64,000 nucleotides of DNA from CAVOKN01 sp963696505 (GTDB lineage: Bacteria > Pseudomonadota > Gammaproteobacteria > Burkholderiales > Rhodocyclaceae): assembly GCA_963696505.1 (NCBI GenBank), contig CAVOKN010000017.1, positions 77,199 to 141,198 of the forward strand, read 5' to 3'. Positions 18,582-27,471 of this stretch are shown here, one piece after another (position 1 is the first letter of the stretch; each line of letters starts with the position of its first letter). Under the pieces are notes generated by a model. It saw nothing but the letters and a program-made list of their open reading frames with translations, ran no database searches and was not told where the DNA came from. A program made the translations under genes and the position numbers.

Positions 18582-19528
18582 AACTCGCCTTCATCGTCGA
18601 TCCCCTCGATCGGCTCAAGGCCTACAAGGACTCCAGCGTCGCCATGATGCGCGCCGCCCAGGCGCGCGGCCACGAGGTGCACGCCATCATGCGCGAGGCG
18701 CTGTGCTGGCGCGAGGGCGTGGTGTTCGCCGAGTCGCAGCGACTGACTTTGAGTGCCGACGACCACGACTGGTACTCGGCCAGTCCCCACGGCACGTCGG
18801 CACTCCAGGACTTTGACGCCGTGCTGATGCGTCAGGATCCGCCCTTCGACTTCGAGTACGTCGCCGCCACCTGGCTGCTGGAGCGTGCCGCCCAGGCCGG
18901 CGCGATGGTGTTCAACGATCCGCGCGCGATCCGCGACCACTCGGAGAAACTCGCCATCACCGAGTTCCCGCAGTTCACCCCGCCGACGCTGGTGGCGCGC
19001 GATGCTTCGCGGCTGCACGCCTTCATCGACGAACAGGGCGATGCCATCGTCAAACCCCTGGACGGCATGGGCGGCAGCCAGGTGTTCCGCGTCGGCCGCA
19101 CCGATCCCAATCGCAATGTCATCGTCGAGACGCTGACCCACGACGGACGGCGCACGGTGATGGCGCAGCGTTACATCCCGGAGATCGTGCATGGCGACAA
19201 GCGCATCCTGCTGATCGCCGGCGAGCCGGTACCCTACTGCCTGGCGCGCATCCCCAAGGCGGGGGAGACGCGCGGCAACCTCGCTGCCGGCGGCACTGGC
19301 GTGGCGCAGCCCTTGTCCGAGCGTGACCGCGAGATCGCCCACGCCCTGGCGCCGGTGCTGTGGCAGCGCGGCCTGCTGCTGGTAGGGCTGGACGTGATCG
19401 GTGACCACCTCACGGAGATCAACGTCACCAGTCCGACCTGCTTCGTCGAGATTGCGCAGCAGACCGGCTTCGACGTTGCAGGCCGCTTCGTCGAGGCCTT
19501 GGAAGGGGCGGTGAGGGGCGAGGCTTGA
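18578..19528 (+). CDS. gshB: glutathione synthetase
   Basis: This 316-residue ATP-grasp enzyme joins glycine to gamma-glutamylcysteine. Characteristic parts are MKLAFIVDPLDRLKAYKDSS at the N-terminus, VLMRQDPPFDFEYVAATWLL, AIVKPLDGMGGSQVFRV (nucleotide-binding loop), MAQRYIPEIVHGDKRILLI and the metal-binding GDHLTEINVTSPT. It overlaps gshA by four bases (ATGA) and its own stop overlaps the apbE start (TTGA), so gshA-gshB-apbE is one coupled operon. Confidence 0.95.
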   Translation: MKLAFIVDPLDRLKAYKDSSVAMMRAAQARGHEVHAIMREALCWREGVVFAESQRLTLSADDHDWYSASPHGTSALQDFDAVLMRQDPPFDFEYVAATWLLERAAQAGAMVFNDPRAIRDHSEKLAITEFPQFTPPTLVARDASRLHAFIDEQGDAIVKPLDGMGGSQVFRVGRTDPNRNVIVETLTHDGRRTVMAQRYIPEIVHGDKRILLIAGEPVPYCLARIPKAGETRGNLAAGGTGVAQPLSERDREIAHALAPVLWQRGLLLVGLDVIGDHLTEINVTSPTCFVEIAQQTGFDVAGRFVEALEGAVRGEA

Positions 19529-20578
19529 GGCGTCTGCCGCGCCGCGCCGGCGCGCTGCTGCTGCTGGTCGCCGTGCTGCTGGGGCTGACTTCCTGCGACC
19601 GGCGCCAGCTCCACCAGCAGGAATCCTACGTCTTCGGCACCCGGGTCGAGGTGTTGGTCCAGGGCGTACCCGCAGACGAGGCACGAGCGGCGACGGCCGA
19701 AGTCCTGCGCGAGTTCGATCGCCTCCACGCCATGCTGCACGCCTGGCAGCCGAGCGAGCTGACGCAGCTCAACGAAGCGATCGCCGCGGGCAGGAGCGCG
19801 GAAGTCAGTCCCGAGCTGGCGGCGATCCTGGCGCGATGCGAAGTCGCTGGCGGCGCGCTCCGATCAGTTGTTCAACCCGGCGCTGGGACGGCTGATTGGG
19901 CTGTGGGGCTTCCAGGGCGACGAATTCAAGCCCGTGCTGCCACCGATGGCCGAAGTCGATGCCCTGGTGAGGGCTGCGCCGAGCATGGCGGATCTCGACA
20001 TCGACGGCACGCGAGTCACCAGCCGCAACCCCGGCGTGCGACTCGATCTCGGGGGCCACGCGAAAGGCTATGCCCTCGACCGCGCGGCAGCCTTGCTCAA
20101 GGGGCGCGGCATCCGCAACGCGTTGGTGAACATCGGCGGCAACGTGATGGCACTCGGCACCCGCGGCGACCGGCCGTGGCGCGTCGGCATCCAGCATCCC
20201 CGCGCGCCGGAACCGCTCGCGCTGCTCGATTTGCGGGACGGCGAGACGATCGGAACTTCGGGGGACTATCAGCGCTATTTCGAGCTGGACGGGCAGCGCT
20301 ACTGCCACATCCTCGATCCGCGCAGCGGATGGCCGGCGGCGGGCACGCAGGCGGTCACGGTGCTGGTCACACCACGCCCCGCCGCAGGCACGCTGTCGGA
20401 TGTCGCCAGCAAGCCGATTTTCATCGCCGGCCCCGGGGCGTGGCGCGAGTCAGCGCACAATCTCGGCATCGATTACGCGCTGCGCATCGACGCCTCCGGC
20501 AGCATCTCGGTCACCCGGGCGCTGGCCGGACGCCTCCAGTTCGGCGAGGGCGTCGCGCCAAGCGAGATCGTCGACTGA
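19525..20578 (+). pseudogene. apbE: FAD:protein FMN transferase ApbE, one-base frame break
   Basis: The frame starts at TTG 19525, overlapping gshB. A lipoprotein-like signal ends in LLGLTSCDRRQLHQQ. The first ~104 residues (ESYVFGTRVEVLVQGV, FDRLHAMLHAWQPSELTQLN) are in one frame and the rest (LFNPALGRLIGLWGF, LDLGGHAKGYALDRA, NALVNIGGNVMALG, IGTSGDYQRYFELDGQRYCH, ILDPRSGWPAAG) in another, with one base missing near 19836. Apart from this the protein looks complete (~350 residues). ApbE attaches FMN through a phosphoester to threonine in exported flavoproteins such as NqrB/C or RnfG. The intact flanks suggest a sequencing error. Confidence 0.85.
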
Positions 20579-20661
20579 CCGGCCCGCCTCGGGCCGTTGC
20601 CTGCGTCATGAGGACCGGCCAGCCCGCGGCGGCTGGTAGAATCGGGCGAAAGGCCGCAGCC

Positions 20662-21066
20662 ATGATCGGACTATTCCTCATCACTCACGGAAGTCTCGGC
20701 GAGTCGCTGATCCAGTGCGCCTGCCACGTGCTGAACCGGCGGCCGCCCCAGCTCGCCCAGATCGGCGTATCGGCACAGGACGACCCGCTGGACGTGCTGC
20801 CCACGGCGGGGCGCTGGCTGGAATTGGTGGACAGCGGCAAAGGCGTGCTGCTGCTCACCGACGTCTACGGGGCGACGCCTTCCAACGTCGCCTGCAAGCT
20901 GGTGCGGCCGGGGCTCGTCGAAACGGTGGCCGGGGTCAATCTGCCGATGCTGCTGCGGGCGCTTACCTATCGCGACAAGGACATGGCGACCCTGATTTCG
21001 CGGGCCGTGTCGGGCGGGCGCGACGGGGTGCTCTACGTCAAACCGGAACGCGATGCGCAGGGCTGA
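20662..21066 (+). CDS. PTS EIIA component, mannose/fructose family
   Basis: The domain has 134 residues and is of the EIIA-Man type. MIGLFLITHGSLGESLIQCA contains the phosphorylatable H9, and VLLLTDVYGATPSNVACKLV is the second conserved block. No IIB, IIC or IID permease is encoded nearby, so the phosphate relay EI-HPr-EIIA is probably regulatory rather than for sugar uptake. This arrangement beside gsh genes is widespread in betaproteobacteria. It overlaps the HPr gene by 14 bases. Confidence 0.9.
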   Translation: MIGLFLITHGSLGESLIQCACHVLNRRPPQLAQIGVSAQDDPLDVLPTAGRWLELVDSGKGVLLLTDVYGATPSNVACKLVRPGLVETVAGVNLPMLLRALTYRDKDMATLISRAVSGGRDGVLYVKPERDAQG

Positions 21067-21322
21067 CGCCGTCATACTCAACAAGCTCGGCCTGCACGCC
21101 CGCGCCTCGGCCAAACTGACGCAGATGGCGAGCGGCTTCGCCGCCGAGGTCTGGCTGGAACGTAGCGGTCGCCGCATTAATGCGAAGAGCATCATGGGGG
21201 TGATGATGCTGGCCGCCGCCAAGGGCGCCGCGGTGACGGTGGAAACCGACGGCAGCGACGAGGATGCGGCGCTCGACGCGATCCTCGGCCTGATCGCCGA
21301 CAAGTTCGGAGAGGGGGAATGA
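21053..21322 (+). CDS. ptsH: HPr phosphocarrier protein
   Basis: This 89-residue protein carries the phosphorylation site H15 in LGLHARASAKLTQMA. The regulatory serine S46 is present in NAKSIMGVMMLAAAKG, which keeps open control by an HPr kinase encoded elsewhere. It lies between EIIA (14-bp overlap) and EI (ATGA overlap), so all three are tightly coupled. Confidence 0.93.
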   Translation: MRRADAVILNKLGLHARASAKLTQMASGFAAEVWLERSGRRINAKSIMGVMMLAAAKGAAVTVETDGSDEDAALDAILGLIADKFGEGE

Positions 21323-23043
21323 GCTTTACGCTGCACGGCCTCGCGGTTTCCCACGGCATTGCCATCGGCCATGCGCATCTGGTGTCCCACGCGACGCTGG
21401 AGGTCTCGCATTACGTCATTCCGGCGCGCCAGGTGGACCGCGAGATCGAGCGTTTCGACGCGGCGATCGAGACTGCCTACGCCGAGCTGCGCGCGCTCAA
21501 GGAGAGCGCCTCGGTGGGCGCGCCGTCGGAGCTGGCAGCCTTCGTCGAAGTGCATGCCATGTTTCTCAACGACCCGCAGCTTGCCCAGGTGCCGCGCGAG
21601 CTGATCCGCGAGCGGCGCTGCAACGCGGAGTGGGCGCTGGTGCAGCAGATGGAACTGCTGGTGGAGCAGTTCAACGAGTTCGAGGACGCCTACCTGCGCG
21701 AGCGCAGCCAGGACGTGGTCCAGGTCGTCGAGCGGGTGCTCAAGGCGCTGATGGGTAAGCCCAGGCAGATTCCTCCGCGCAGCAAGGATGGTGCCAACGT
21801 CATCGTGGTGGCCCACGACCTGTCGCCCGCCGACACCATCCACTTCAAGCAGCACCAGATCGCCGGATTCGTCACCGACCTGGGCGGCGCCACCTCGCAC
21901 ACCGCCATCGTCGCCCGCAGCCTGGGGATACCCGCGGTGGTGGGCCTGCACCATGTGCGCCAGCTGGTGCGCGACGAAGAGCTGCTGATCATCGACGGCA
22001 CCCGCGGCGTGCTCATCGTCGGCCCGGACCAGCGCATCGTCGAGGAATACCGCCTGCGCAAGAGCGAGCTGGAACTGGAGCGTTCCAAGCTCAAGCGGCT
22101 GAAGACGGCACGCTCGGCATCGCTCGACGGCGAGCTGATCTCGCTCCAGGCCAACATCGAGCTGCCCGGCGACATCGCCCAGGTGCGCGAGGTCGATGCC
22201 GATGGCGTGGGCCTGTTCCGCACCGAGTTCCTGTTCCTCAACCGCGACGCCACGCCGGACGAGGACGAGCAGTTCGAGTCCTACCGGACCGTGGCGAGCG
22301 CGCTCAAGGGCAAGACCGTCACTATCCGCACCCTGGATATCGGGGCCGACAAGGCGCTGCGCGGCTGCGAGCGCACCCAGCCGAATCCGGCGCTGGGCCT
22401 GCGGGGGATCCGCTATTGCCTGGCCGAGCCGCAGCTCTTCCTGACCCAGTTGCGCGCCATCATCCGCGCCTCGCATTACGGGCGAATTCGCGTGCTGGTG
22501 CCGATGCTGGCCCATGCCTACGAGGTGGACCAGACGCTGATGTTGATCCGCCTGGCGCAGGAGCAACTGCGCGCCGAGCGCCTGCCCTTCGACGAGGCGA
22601 TGGAAGTCGGCGGCATGATCGAAATTCCCGCCGCCGCGCTGGCGGTGGGCATGTTCCTCAAGCGGCTCGATTTCCTGTCGATCGGCACCAACGACCTGAT
22701 CCAGTACACGCTGGCCGTAGACCGCAGCGACGAGGCGGTTGCCTATCTCTACGATCCGCTGCATCCGGCAGTGCTGCGCCTGATAAGTCAGACGCTGGAG
22801 GCCGGCGCCCGGGCCGGAAAACCGGTGGCGGTGTGCGGCGAAATGGCCGGCGACCCGGTTCAGACGCGCCTGCTGCTGGGCATGGGCCTGAAGCAGTTCT
22901 CGATGCATCCGAGCCAGATCCTCGAGGTCAAGCAGGAAGTGCTGCGCAGCGACATCGCGGAACTGCGCAACAAGGTCACGCGCCTGCTGCGCCTGGACGA
23001 CCCGGACAAGCTGCGCGAGCAGATCGAACGCATCAACGTGTAA
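21319..23043 (+). CDS. ptsI: PTS enzyme I (phosphoenolpyruvate--protein phosphotransferase)
   Basis: This 574-residue enzyme moves phosphate from PEP to HPr. The active histidine is H193 in DLGGATSHTAIVARSLGIPA. The PEP-binding C-terminal barrel shows GVGLFRTEFLFLNRD, GLRGIRYCLAEPQLFLTQLR, GGMIEIPAAAL, DFLSIGTNDLIQYTLAVDR and the catalytic cysteine in VAVCGEMAGD. No N-terminal GAF domain is present, so it is a sugar-type EI rather than PtsP. It ends the EIIA-HPr-EI operon; a hairpin follows at 23456. Confidence 0.95.
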   Translation: MSFTLHGLAVSHGIAIGHAHLVSHATLEVSHYVIPARQVDREIERFDAAIETAYAELRALKESASVGAPSELAAFVEVHAMFLNDPQLAQVPRELIRERRCNAEWALVQQMELLVEQFNEFEDAYLRERSQDVVQVVERVLKALMGKPRQIPPRSKDGANVIVVAHDLSPADTIHFKQHQIAGFVTDLGGATSHTAIVARSLGIPAVVGLHHVRQLVRDEELLIIDGTRGVLIVGPDQRIVEEYRLRKSELELERSKLKRLKTARSASLDGELISLQANIELPGDIAQVREVDADGVGLFRTEFLFLNRDATPDEDEQFESYRTVASALKGKTVTIRTLDIGADKALRGCERTQPNPALGLRGIRYCLAEPQLFLTQLRAIIRASHYGRIRVLVPMLAHAYEVDQTLMLIRLAQEQLRAERLPFDEAMEVGGMIEIPAAALAVGMFLKRLDFLSIGTNDLIQYTLAVDRSDEAVAYLYDPLHPAVLRLISQTLEAGARAGKPVAVCGEMAGDPVQTRLLLGMGLKQFSMHPSQILEVKQEVLRSDIAELRNKVTRLLRLDDPDKLREQIERINV

Positions 23044-23287
23044 TCCGGAAGTGCCTCGGCGCGAAGGCGCAGGGGTCGCCAGGAAGACCCGATCGCATGG
23101 CGCGCTCGCGCCGGAAGTCAGCCGCCGAAGGACGGCTCACGGAACCTGGGGCGGCTAAAGGTCGAAGGCTGGAGCCGTCGTCGGGCAGCCGAGGTCGTGC
23201 GTAGCCGGGCGTTTGACTTTTCCCGCCCCAGCCGCTACTTTCCCGCCCGCAGCGCCGATTTGAACGTCAGCTTGCGGGCGCTTAAAA

Positions 23288-23429
23288 AGGCTCTGTTCGC
23301 GTTAAGTGAGGATGTCCGGACGTCAAGGGCCGCAAACTCAACGACGATGCGGACCTTCTGCGAATCCGGCGCGCCCAGGCACATCGCTGTGCGTCAGAGC
23401 CTGATCCCTATCTAACGCGAACAGAGCCT
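23288..23429. mobile_element. MITE-like element with perfect 17-bp terminal inverted repeats
   Basis: AGGCTCTGTTCGCGTTA at 23288-23304 is the exact reverse complement of TAACGCGAACAGAGCCT at 23413-23429. The 142-bp unit has no plausible gene inside. Flanks are A-rich on both sides (CTTAAAAA and TAGAAAAA around the GGCTCTG ends), giving only a partial target duplication. Size and termini fit a non-autonomous element mobilised by a transposase elsewhere; the IS family was not identified. It lies in the 455-bp gap between ptsI and metX. Confidence 0.65.
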
Positions 23430-23455
23430 AGAAAAATACGGCTAAAGCGAGGGCG

Positions 23456-23492
23456 ACCCGGTCCGCGCGAGCTGACCGGGTTTTCACTTTTC
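23456..23492 (+). terminator. hairpin between ptsI and metX
   Basis: ACCCGGT (23456-23462) pairs with ACCGGGT (23475-23481) and the sequence continues TTTCACTTTT. It ends only a few bases before the metX ATG at 23499, so it may end the upstream transcript or act as a leader structure for metX. The rest of 23044-23287 contains no recognisable gene. Confidence 0.45.
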
Positions 23493-23498
23493 TGCGCC

Positions 23499-24635
23499 AT
23501 GAGTCTTTACCACGCATCCAACGACATCGGCATCGTCGAGGCGCAGCGCGCCCACTTTGCGCGGCCGATCGGCCTGCGCAGCGGGGCCGTGCTGCCGGCC
23601 TACGACCTGGTGTTCGAAACCTACGGCACGCTCAACGCCGCCAGGTCGAATGCCATCCTGGTATGCCATGCCCTTTCGGGCACCCATCACGTGGCCGGCT
23701 ACTATGCCGACAACCCGAAGAACCTCGGCTGGTGGGACAACATCGTCGGCCCCGGCAAGCCGCTCGACACCGAGCGCTTCTTCATCGTCGGCGTAAACAA
23801 CTTGGGGGGCTGCCACGGCACGACCGGCCCGTCAACCCAGAATCCCGCCACTGGAAAGCCTTGGGGCGCGGACTTCCCGGTCGTCACGGTGGAGGACTGG
23901 GTCAATGCCCAGGCGCAACTGGCAGACCACCTCGGCATCGATGCCTGGGCGGCGGTGATGGGCGGCAGCCTGGGCGGCATGCAGGCGCTGCAATGGACCA
24001 TTTCCCATCCACAGCGCGTGCGTCATGCGCTGGTGATCGCCGCCGCACCCAAGCTGACTGCCCAGAACATCGCCTTCAACGACGTGGCGCGCCAGGCGAT
24101 CCTGACCGACCCGGATTTCCACGGCGGCCACTTCTACGAACACTGCGTACGGCCGGTGCGTGGCCTCAGGCTCGCGCGCATGCTGGGCCACATCACCTAT
24201 CTCTCCGACGACCAGATGGCGGAGAAATTCGGCCGCGTGCTGCGGGAGGGAGCCTTCAAGTTCAGCTACGACGTCGACTTCGAGATCGAATCCTACCTGC
24301 GCTACCAGGGCGACAAGTTCGCCAGCTACTTCGACGCCAACACCTACCTGCTGATGACGAAGGCGCTGGATTATTTCGATCCCACTCACGGCACCGGAGG
24401 GGATCTCGCGGCGGCTCTGGCGGTGGCGCGGGCGCGCTTCCTGGTGGTGGCCTTCACCACCGACTGGCGCTTCCATCCGGGGCGCTCGCGGGAAATCGTC
24501 AATGCACTGCTGGAAGTTGACAAGGACATCGCCTACGCGGAGATCGAGAGCAACTTCGGCCACGACTCCTTCCTGCTGGAGGACAAGCAGTACCACGCAG
24601 TGGTGCGCGCCTATCTGGAGAACATCTCCCTATGA
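23499..24635 (+). CDS. metX: homoserine O-acyltransferase MetX
   Basis: This 378-residue alpha/beta hydrolase-fold enzyme acylates homoserine in methionine synthesis (acetyl or succinyl donor). Motifs: NAILVCHALSGTHHVAGYY (oxyanion region), NNLGGCHGTTGPSTQNPATG, the nucleophile elbow GGSLGGMQALQW with the catalytic Ser, FTTDWRFHP with the Asp, and ESNFGHDSFLLE with the His. metW follows with an ATGA overlap, the standard pairing in proteobacteria. The acyl-donor preference cannot be settled by eye; betaproteobacterial MetX next to metW has often proved to use succinyl-CoA. Confidence 0.95.
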   Translation: MSLYHASNDIGIVEAQRAHFARPIGLRSGAVLPAYDLVFETYGTLNAARSNAILVCHALSGTHHVAGYYADNPKNLGWWDNIVGPGKPLDTERFFIVGVNNLGGCHGTTGPSTQNPATGKPWGADFPVVTVEDWVNAQAQLADHLGIDAWAAVMGGSLGGMQALQWTISHPQRVRHALVIAAAPKLTAQNIAFNDVARQAILTDPDFHGGHFYEHCVRPVRGLRLARMLGHITYLSDDQMAEKFGRVLREGAFKFSYDVDFEIESYLRYQGDKFASYFDANTYLLMTKALDYFDPTHGTGGDLAAALAVARARFLVVAFTTDWRFHPGRSREIVNALLEVDKDIAYAEIESNFGHDSFLLEDKQYHAVVRAYLENISL

Positions 24636-25243
24636 ACGCCGCTGCGGTTCTCGACCGTCCCGATTACGAAGTGATCGCGAGCTGGATCCGCCCCGGCGAG
24701 CGGGTGCTCGATCTCGGCTGCGGCGACGGTGCGTTGCTCAGATACCTGGCGCAGGCGCGGCGCTCCCGCGGCTACGGCGTCGAACGGAATCCGGAGCTGG
24801 TGCTGGCAAGCATCCGCAACGGTGTGAACGTGATCCAGAGCGACCTCGAAGCCGGCCTCTCGGGCTTCCACGACGACGCCTTCGAGCACGTCGTCCTGTC
24901 GCGCACCCTCCAGACCGTGCACCACACCCAGCGCATCCTCGCCGAAATGCTGCGGGTGGGCCGCGAGGCGGTGGTGTCCTTCCCCAATTTCGCCTTCTGG
25001 AAGAACCGCATGGCAGTGCTGAACGGGCGCATGCCGGTCTCGGAGGATCTTCCCTATCAGTGGTACGACACGCCCAACGTGCGCTTCTTCACCATGCTCG
25101 ATTTCGAATCGCTGTGCTCGGAGATGGGCCTGGCGCTGCGCGAGCGCATGGTGCTCGACGACCGCGGCCAGGTGGTGACCGAGGAGCCCAATTTCCTCGG
25201 CAGCCTGGCGGTCTATCGACTCGGCAGACCCGCGAGCGCGTAG
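24632..25243 (+). CDS. metW: methionine biosynthesis protein MetW
   Basis: The protein has 203 residues with a class I methyltransferase fold: RVLDLGCGDGALLRYLAQ as motif I, then YGVERNPELVLASIRNGVNV and VVLSRTLQTVHHTQRIL. The family marks are VVSFPNFAFWKNRMAVLNGR and PYQWYDTPNVRFFTMLDFE. MetW works with MetX in methionine synthesis; its exact biochemical role is not settled. The gene is coupled to metX by a 4-bp overlap. Confidence 0.93.
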   Translation: MNAAAVLDRPDYEVIASWIRPGERVLDLGCGDGALLRYLAQARRSRGYGVERNPELVLASIRNGVNVIQSDLEAGLSGFHDDAFEHVVLSRTLQTVHHTQRILAEMLRVGREAVVSFPNFAFWKNRMAVLNGRMPVSEDLPYQWYDTPNVRFFTMLDFESLCSEMGLALRERMVLDDRGQVVTEEPNFLGSLAVYRLGRPASA

Positions 25244-25264
25244 GGCGCGCCGTGCGCGCCGGTC
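25241..25264. repeat. REP-like element, TAGGGCGCGCC family
   Basis: GTAGGGCGCGCCGTGCGCGCC begins inside the metW stop codon and is nearly identical to the copies at 17186 and 56909. Confidence 0.5.
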
Positions 25265-25283
25265 CAATTCGAAACACGGGTCG

Positions 25284-26570
25284 ATGAGCGAACCCAAACC
25301 CTCTCTCGCGGCGGCGCTGTTCAACCGCCGCATGCTGATCTGCATCTTCACCGGATTCAGCTCGGGGCTCCCGCTTTATCTGCTGCTCAACCTGCTGCCG
25401 GCCTGGCTGCGTACCGAGGGCATCAACCTCAAGACGATCGGCCTGTTCGCGCTGATCCAGTTTCCCTACACCTGGAAATTCCTCTGGTCGCCGCTGCTCG
25501 ACCGCTACGCGATCCCTATCCTGGGACGCCGCCGCGGCTGGATACTGGCAACCCAGTTGGCATTGCTGGCGGCGATCGCCTGGCTCGGCCGCTTCTCGCC
25601 CCAGAGCGAGCTGGGCTGGATCGTGTACGTGACGGTGGCGGTCGCCTTCCTCTCCGCCACCCAGGACATCGTTCTTGACGCCTACCGCCGCGAACTGTTG
25701 CGGGACGAAGAGCTGGGGCTGGGCAGCGCAGTGCACGTCAATGCCTACAAGATCGCGGGACTGGTGCCCGGCTCCCTGTCGCTGATCCTGGCCGACCGTC
25801 TGCCGTGGGCGGAAGTGTTCCTGATCACCGCCCTGTTCATGGCACCGGGCATGTTTATGACGCTGCTGGTGAGCGAGCCGGCCCAGAGCCGCGGCGCGCC
25901 CAAGACGCTGCGACAGGCGGTGGTCGAACCCTTCCACGAGTTCGTCACCCGCCAGGGCTGGAGTGCCGCCGCCGTGGTTCTGGCCTTCATCTTCCTCTAC
26001 AAGCTTGGCGACTCGATGTGCACCGCGCTGGCCACGCCCTTCTACCTCGACATGGGCTTTTCCAAGTCCGAGATCGGGCTGGTGGCCAAACACGCCGGAC
26101 TTTGGCCCAGCGTCATCGGCGGCCTGCTGGGGGGGCTGTGGATGGTGCGCCTCGGCATCAACCGGGCGCTGTGGATCTTCGGCGTCGTGCAACTGGTGGC
26201 AATCCTGGGCTTCGCCTGGCTCGCCTGGATCGGACCGCAAACGGCTTCCAGCCCGACACACCTCGCCCAGCTTGCCGTCGTCATTGGCTTCGAGGCGCTC
26301 GGCGTCGGCCTGGGGACGACGGCCTTCGTGGCATACATCGCCCGCACCACCCACCCCGCCTACACCGCCACCCAGTTCGCGCTGTTCACCAGCCTGATGG
26401 CGGTGCCGCGCACCTTCGTCAATGCCACCACTGGCTGGCTGGTGGAGGCGCTCGGCTGGTTCGAATTCTTCATGCTGTGCACCGCGCTGGCCGTGCCGGG
26501 GATGCTGCTGCTGCTGCGGGTCGCGCCATGGAACGACACGCCCAAGATCGCCGAGTCCGGCAGTGGCTGA
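25284..26570 (+). CDS. AmpG-type major facilitator (muropeptide permease family)
   Basis: The carrier has 428 residues with about twelve membrane helices. AmpG-family marks are FTGFSSGLPLYLLLNLLPAW, GLFALIQFPYTWKFLWSPLL, DRYAIPILGRRRGWI, VAFLSATQDIVLDAYRREL and MCTALATPFYLDMGFSKSEI. AmpG imports anhydromuropeptides for cell-wall recycling, and members of this group also act on beta-lactamase induction. Specificity here is inferred from family only. It stands 40 bp after metW on the same strand. Confidence 0.88.
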   Translation: MSEPKPSLAAALFNRRMLICIFTGFSSGLPLYLLLNLLPAWLRTEGINLKTIGLFALIQFPYTWKFLWSPLLDRYAIPILGRRRGWILATQLALLAAIAWLGRFSPQSELGWIVYVTVAVAFLSATQDIVLDAYRRELLRDEELGLGSAVHVNAYKIAGLVPGSLSLILADRLPWAEVFLITALFMAPGMFMTLLVSEPAQSRGAPKTLRQAVVEPFHEFVTRQGWSAAAVVLAFIFLYKLGDSMCTALATPFYLDMGFSKSEIGLVAKHAGLWPSVIGGLLGGLWMVRLGINRALWIFGVVQLVAILGFAWLAWIGPQTASSPTHLAQLAVVIGFEALGVGLGTTAFVAYIARTTHPAYTATQFALFTSLMAVPRTFVNATTGWLVEALGWFEFFMLCTALAVPGMLLLLRVAPWNDTPKIAESGSG

Positions 26571-26805
26571 CGGAGGCATCCCGCGGGGATCAAACACCCA
26601 CCCCTCTCCAGCTGCCATTGCGAGGGAGCCTACCCTCGCCGGCATCACTCCGGCCAATGCGCTCGAATTCCATCTCGACAAGTACAAACCCGACAGCCCG
26701 ACCTACAACAAGGTCTTGCGACTGAAGGAACTGGTGGCCGCCCGCGCAGCGGTGTTTCCCGCACCCAGTCCCAAGAGATCCGCGAGCAGAGGGGGGCGAA
26801 AGTAG
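26563..26805 (+). CDS. hypothetical protein (80 aa), overlaps ampG end
   Basis: A frame of 80 codons can start at GTG 26563 inside the end of the permease gene. The C-terminal half has protein-like character (ITPANALEFHLDKYKPDSPT, then YNKVLRLKELVAARAAVFP) and a basic tail. There is no clear ribosome-binding site and no recognised family. Translational coupling to the permease is possible. Confidence 0.4.
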   Translation: MADGGIPRGSNTHPSPAAIAREPTLAGITPANALEFHLDKYKPDSPTYNKVLRLKELVAARAAVFPAPSPKRSASRGGRK

Positions 26806-26839
26806 CCGCGGCCCGCCGGCGCCCAGTGTTCCCGATACT

Positions 26840-27163
26840 TCAGGCGCGCGTGCGGCGGCCGGCACGCCGGTCGAGCCAGCGCGCGATCAGCGGCAGCAGC
26901 ACGACCGAACCGGGAACCAGCAAGATCATCAGGTAGGGCGAGATGTGGGCCAGACGCTTGAGGCGCCAATGCAGATCGTGCCGCTCTTCGCCGGCCCAAC
27001 GCACGCCGTTGCGCTGTTGCATCAGCAGCGGCAGCAGGCCGTGGATTTCCGGATGCTCGGCGATGACGCGCTCGCGCTCGCGGCAGTGCGGCATGCGGGA
27101 GCTGTGCTGGACGCGGCTGCGGGGCGCGGGAGTCGGCCCCCCGTGGGAGGGCGTCGGCGTCAT
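26840..27163 (-). CDS. hypothetical small membrane protein at the end of the yqj-like cluster
   Basis: This 107-residue protein starts at 27163, overlapping the stop of the YqjK-like gene (ATGA). It has a basic N-terminal half (MPHCRERERVIAEHPEIHGL, LLPLLMQQRNGVRWAGEERH) and one C-terminal membrane helix (SPYLMILLVPGSVVLLPLIA) followed by RRAGRRTRA. No family is recognised. Its coupling to the three upstream genes suggests a shared envelope role. Confidence 0.5.
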   Translation of the reverse strand: MTPTPSHGGPTPAPRSRVQHSSRMPHCRERERVIAEHPEIHGLLPLLMQQRNGVRWAGEERHDLHWRLKRLAHISPYLMILLVPGSVVLLPLIARWLDRRAGRRTRA

Positions 27164-27471
27164 GCCTTGGGCGGCGCTTTGGGCAGCGCGTCGAGGGTGC
27201 GGCGCACTTCCCGCGCCATCTGCCAGGCGACAGCGCCGCGGCGCAACCAGCGCAGCACACCACGCGGCCGCGCCACCAGCAGCACGACGGCACCGCCGAC
27301 CAGCCATTCAGGGTTCGCCCGCAGCCAATTCCAGCCGGCGCGGGCGGTGTCGGCCACGGCGAAGGCGGGGTTCAGCGCTGCGAGGTCGCTGCGCAAAGTC
27401 AGCCGCTGTTCGGCGGCACGCAGTTGCAGGCTCTGGCGCTTGAGGGCGAGTTCGATGGCGCGCAGGCTCAC
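27160..27471 (-). CDS. YqjK-like protein
   Basis: The product has 103 residues. The GTG start at 27471 shares a base with the TAG stop of the YqjE-like gene. The N-terminal helix LALKRQSLQLRAAEQRLTLR, the phrase WNWLRANPEWLVGGAVVLLV with a single membrane helix, and the basic C-terminus fit the YqjK/DUF family that follows yqjE in many genomes. The function is unknown; the cluster is tied to envelope or osmotic stress in enterics. Confidence 0.65.
   Translation of the reverse strand: MSLRAIELALKRQSLQLRAAEQRLTLRSDLAALNPAFAVADTARAGWNWLRANPEWLVGGAVVLLVARPRGVLRWLRRGAVAWQMAREVRRTLDALPKAPPKA

Noticed and set aside
23431..23460. GGCTAAAG just ahead of metX as part of a SAM-II riboswitch
   Set aside because: Only this short string resembles the motif; the required stem and pseudoknot partners were not found in the 60 bases before the metX start.
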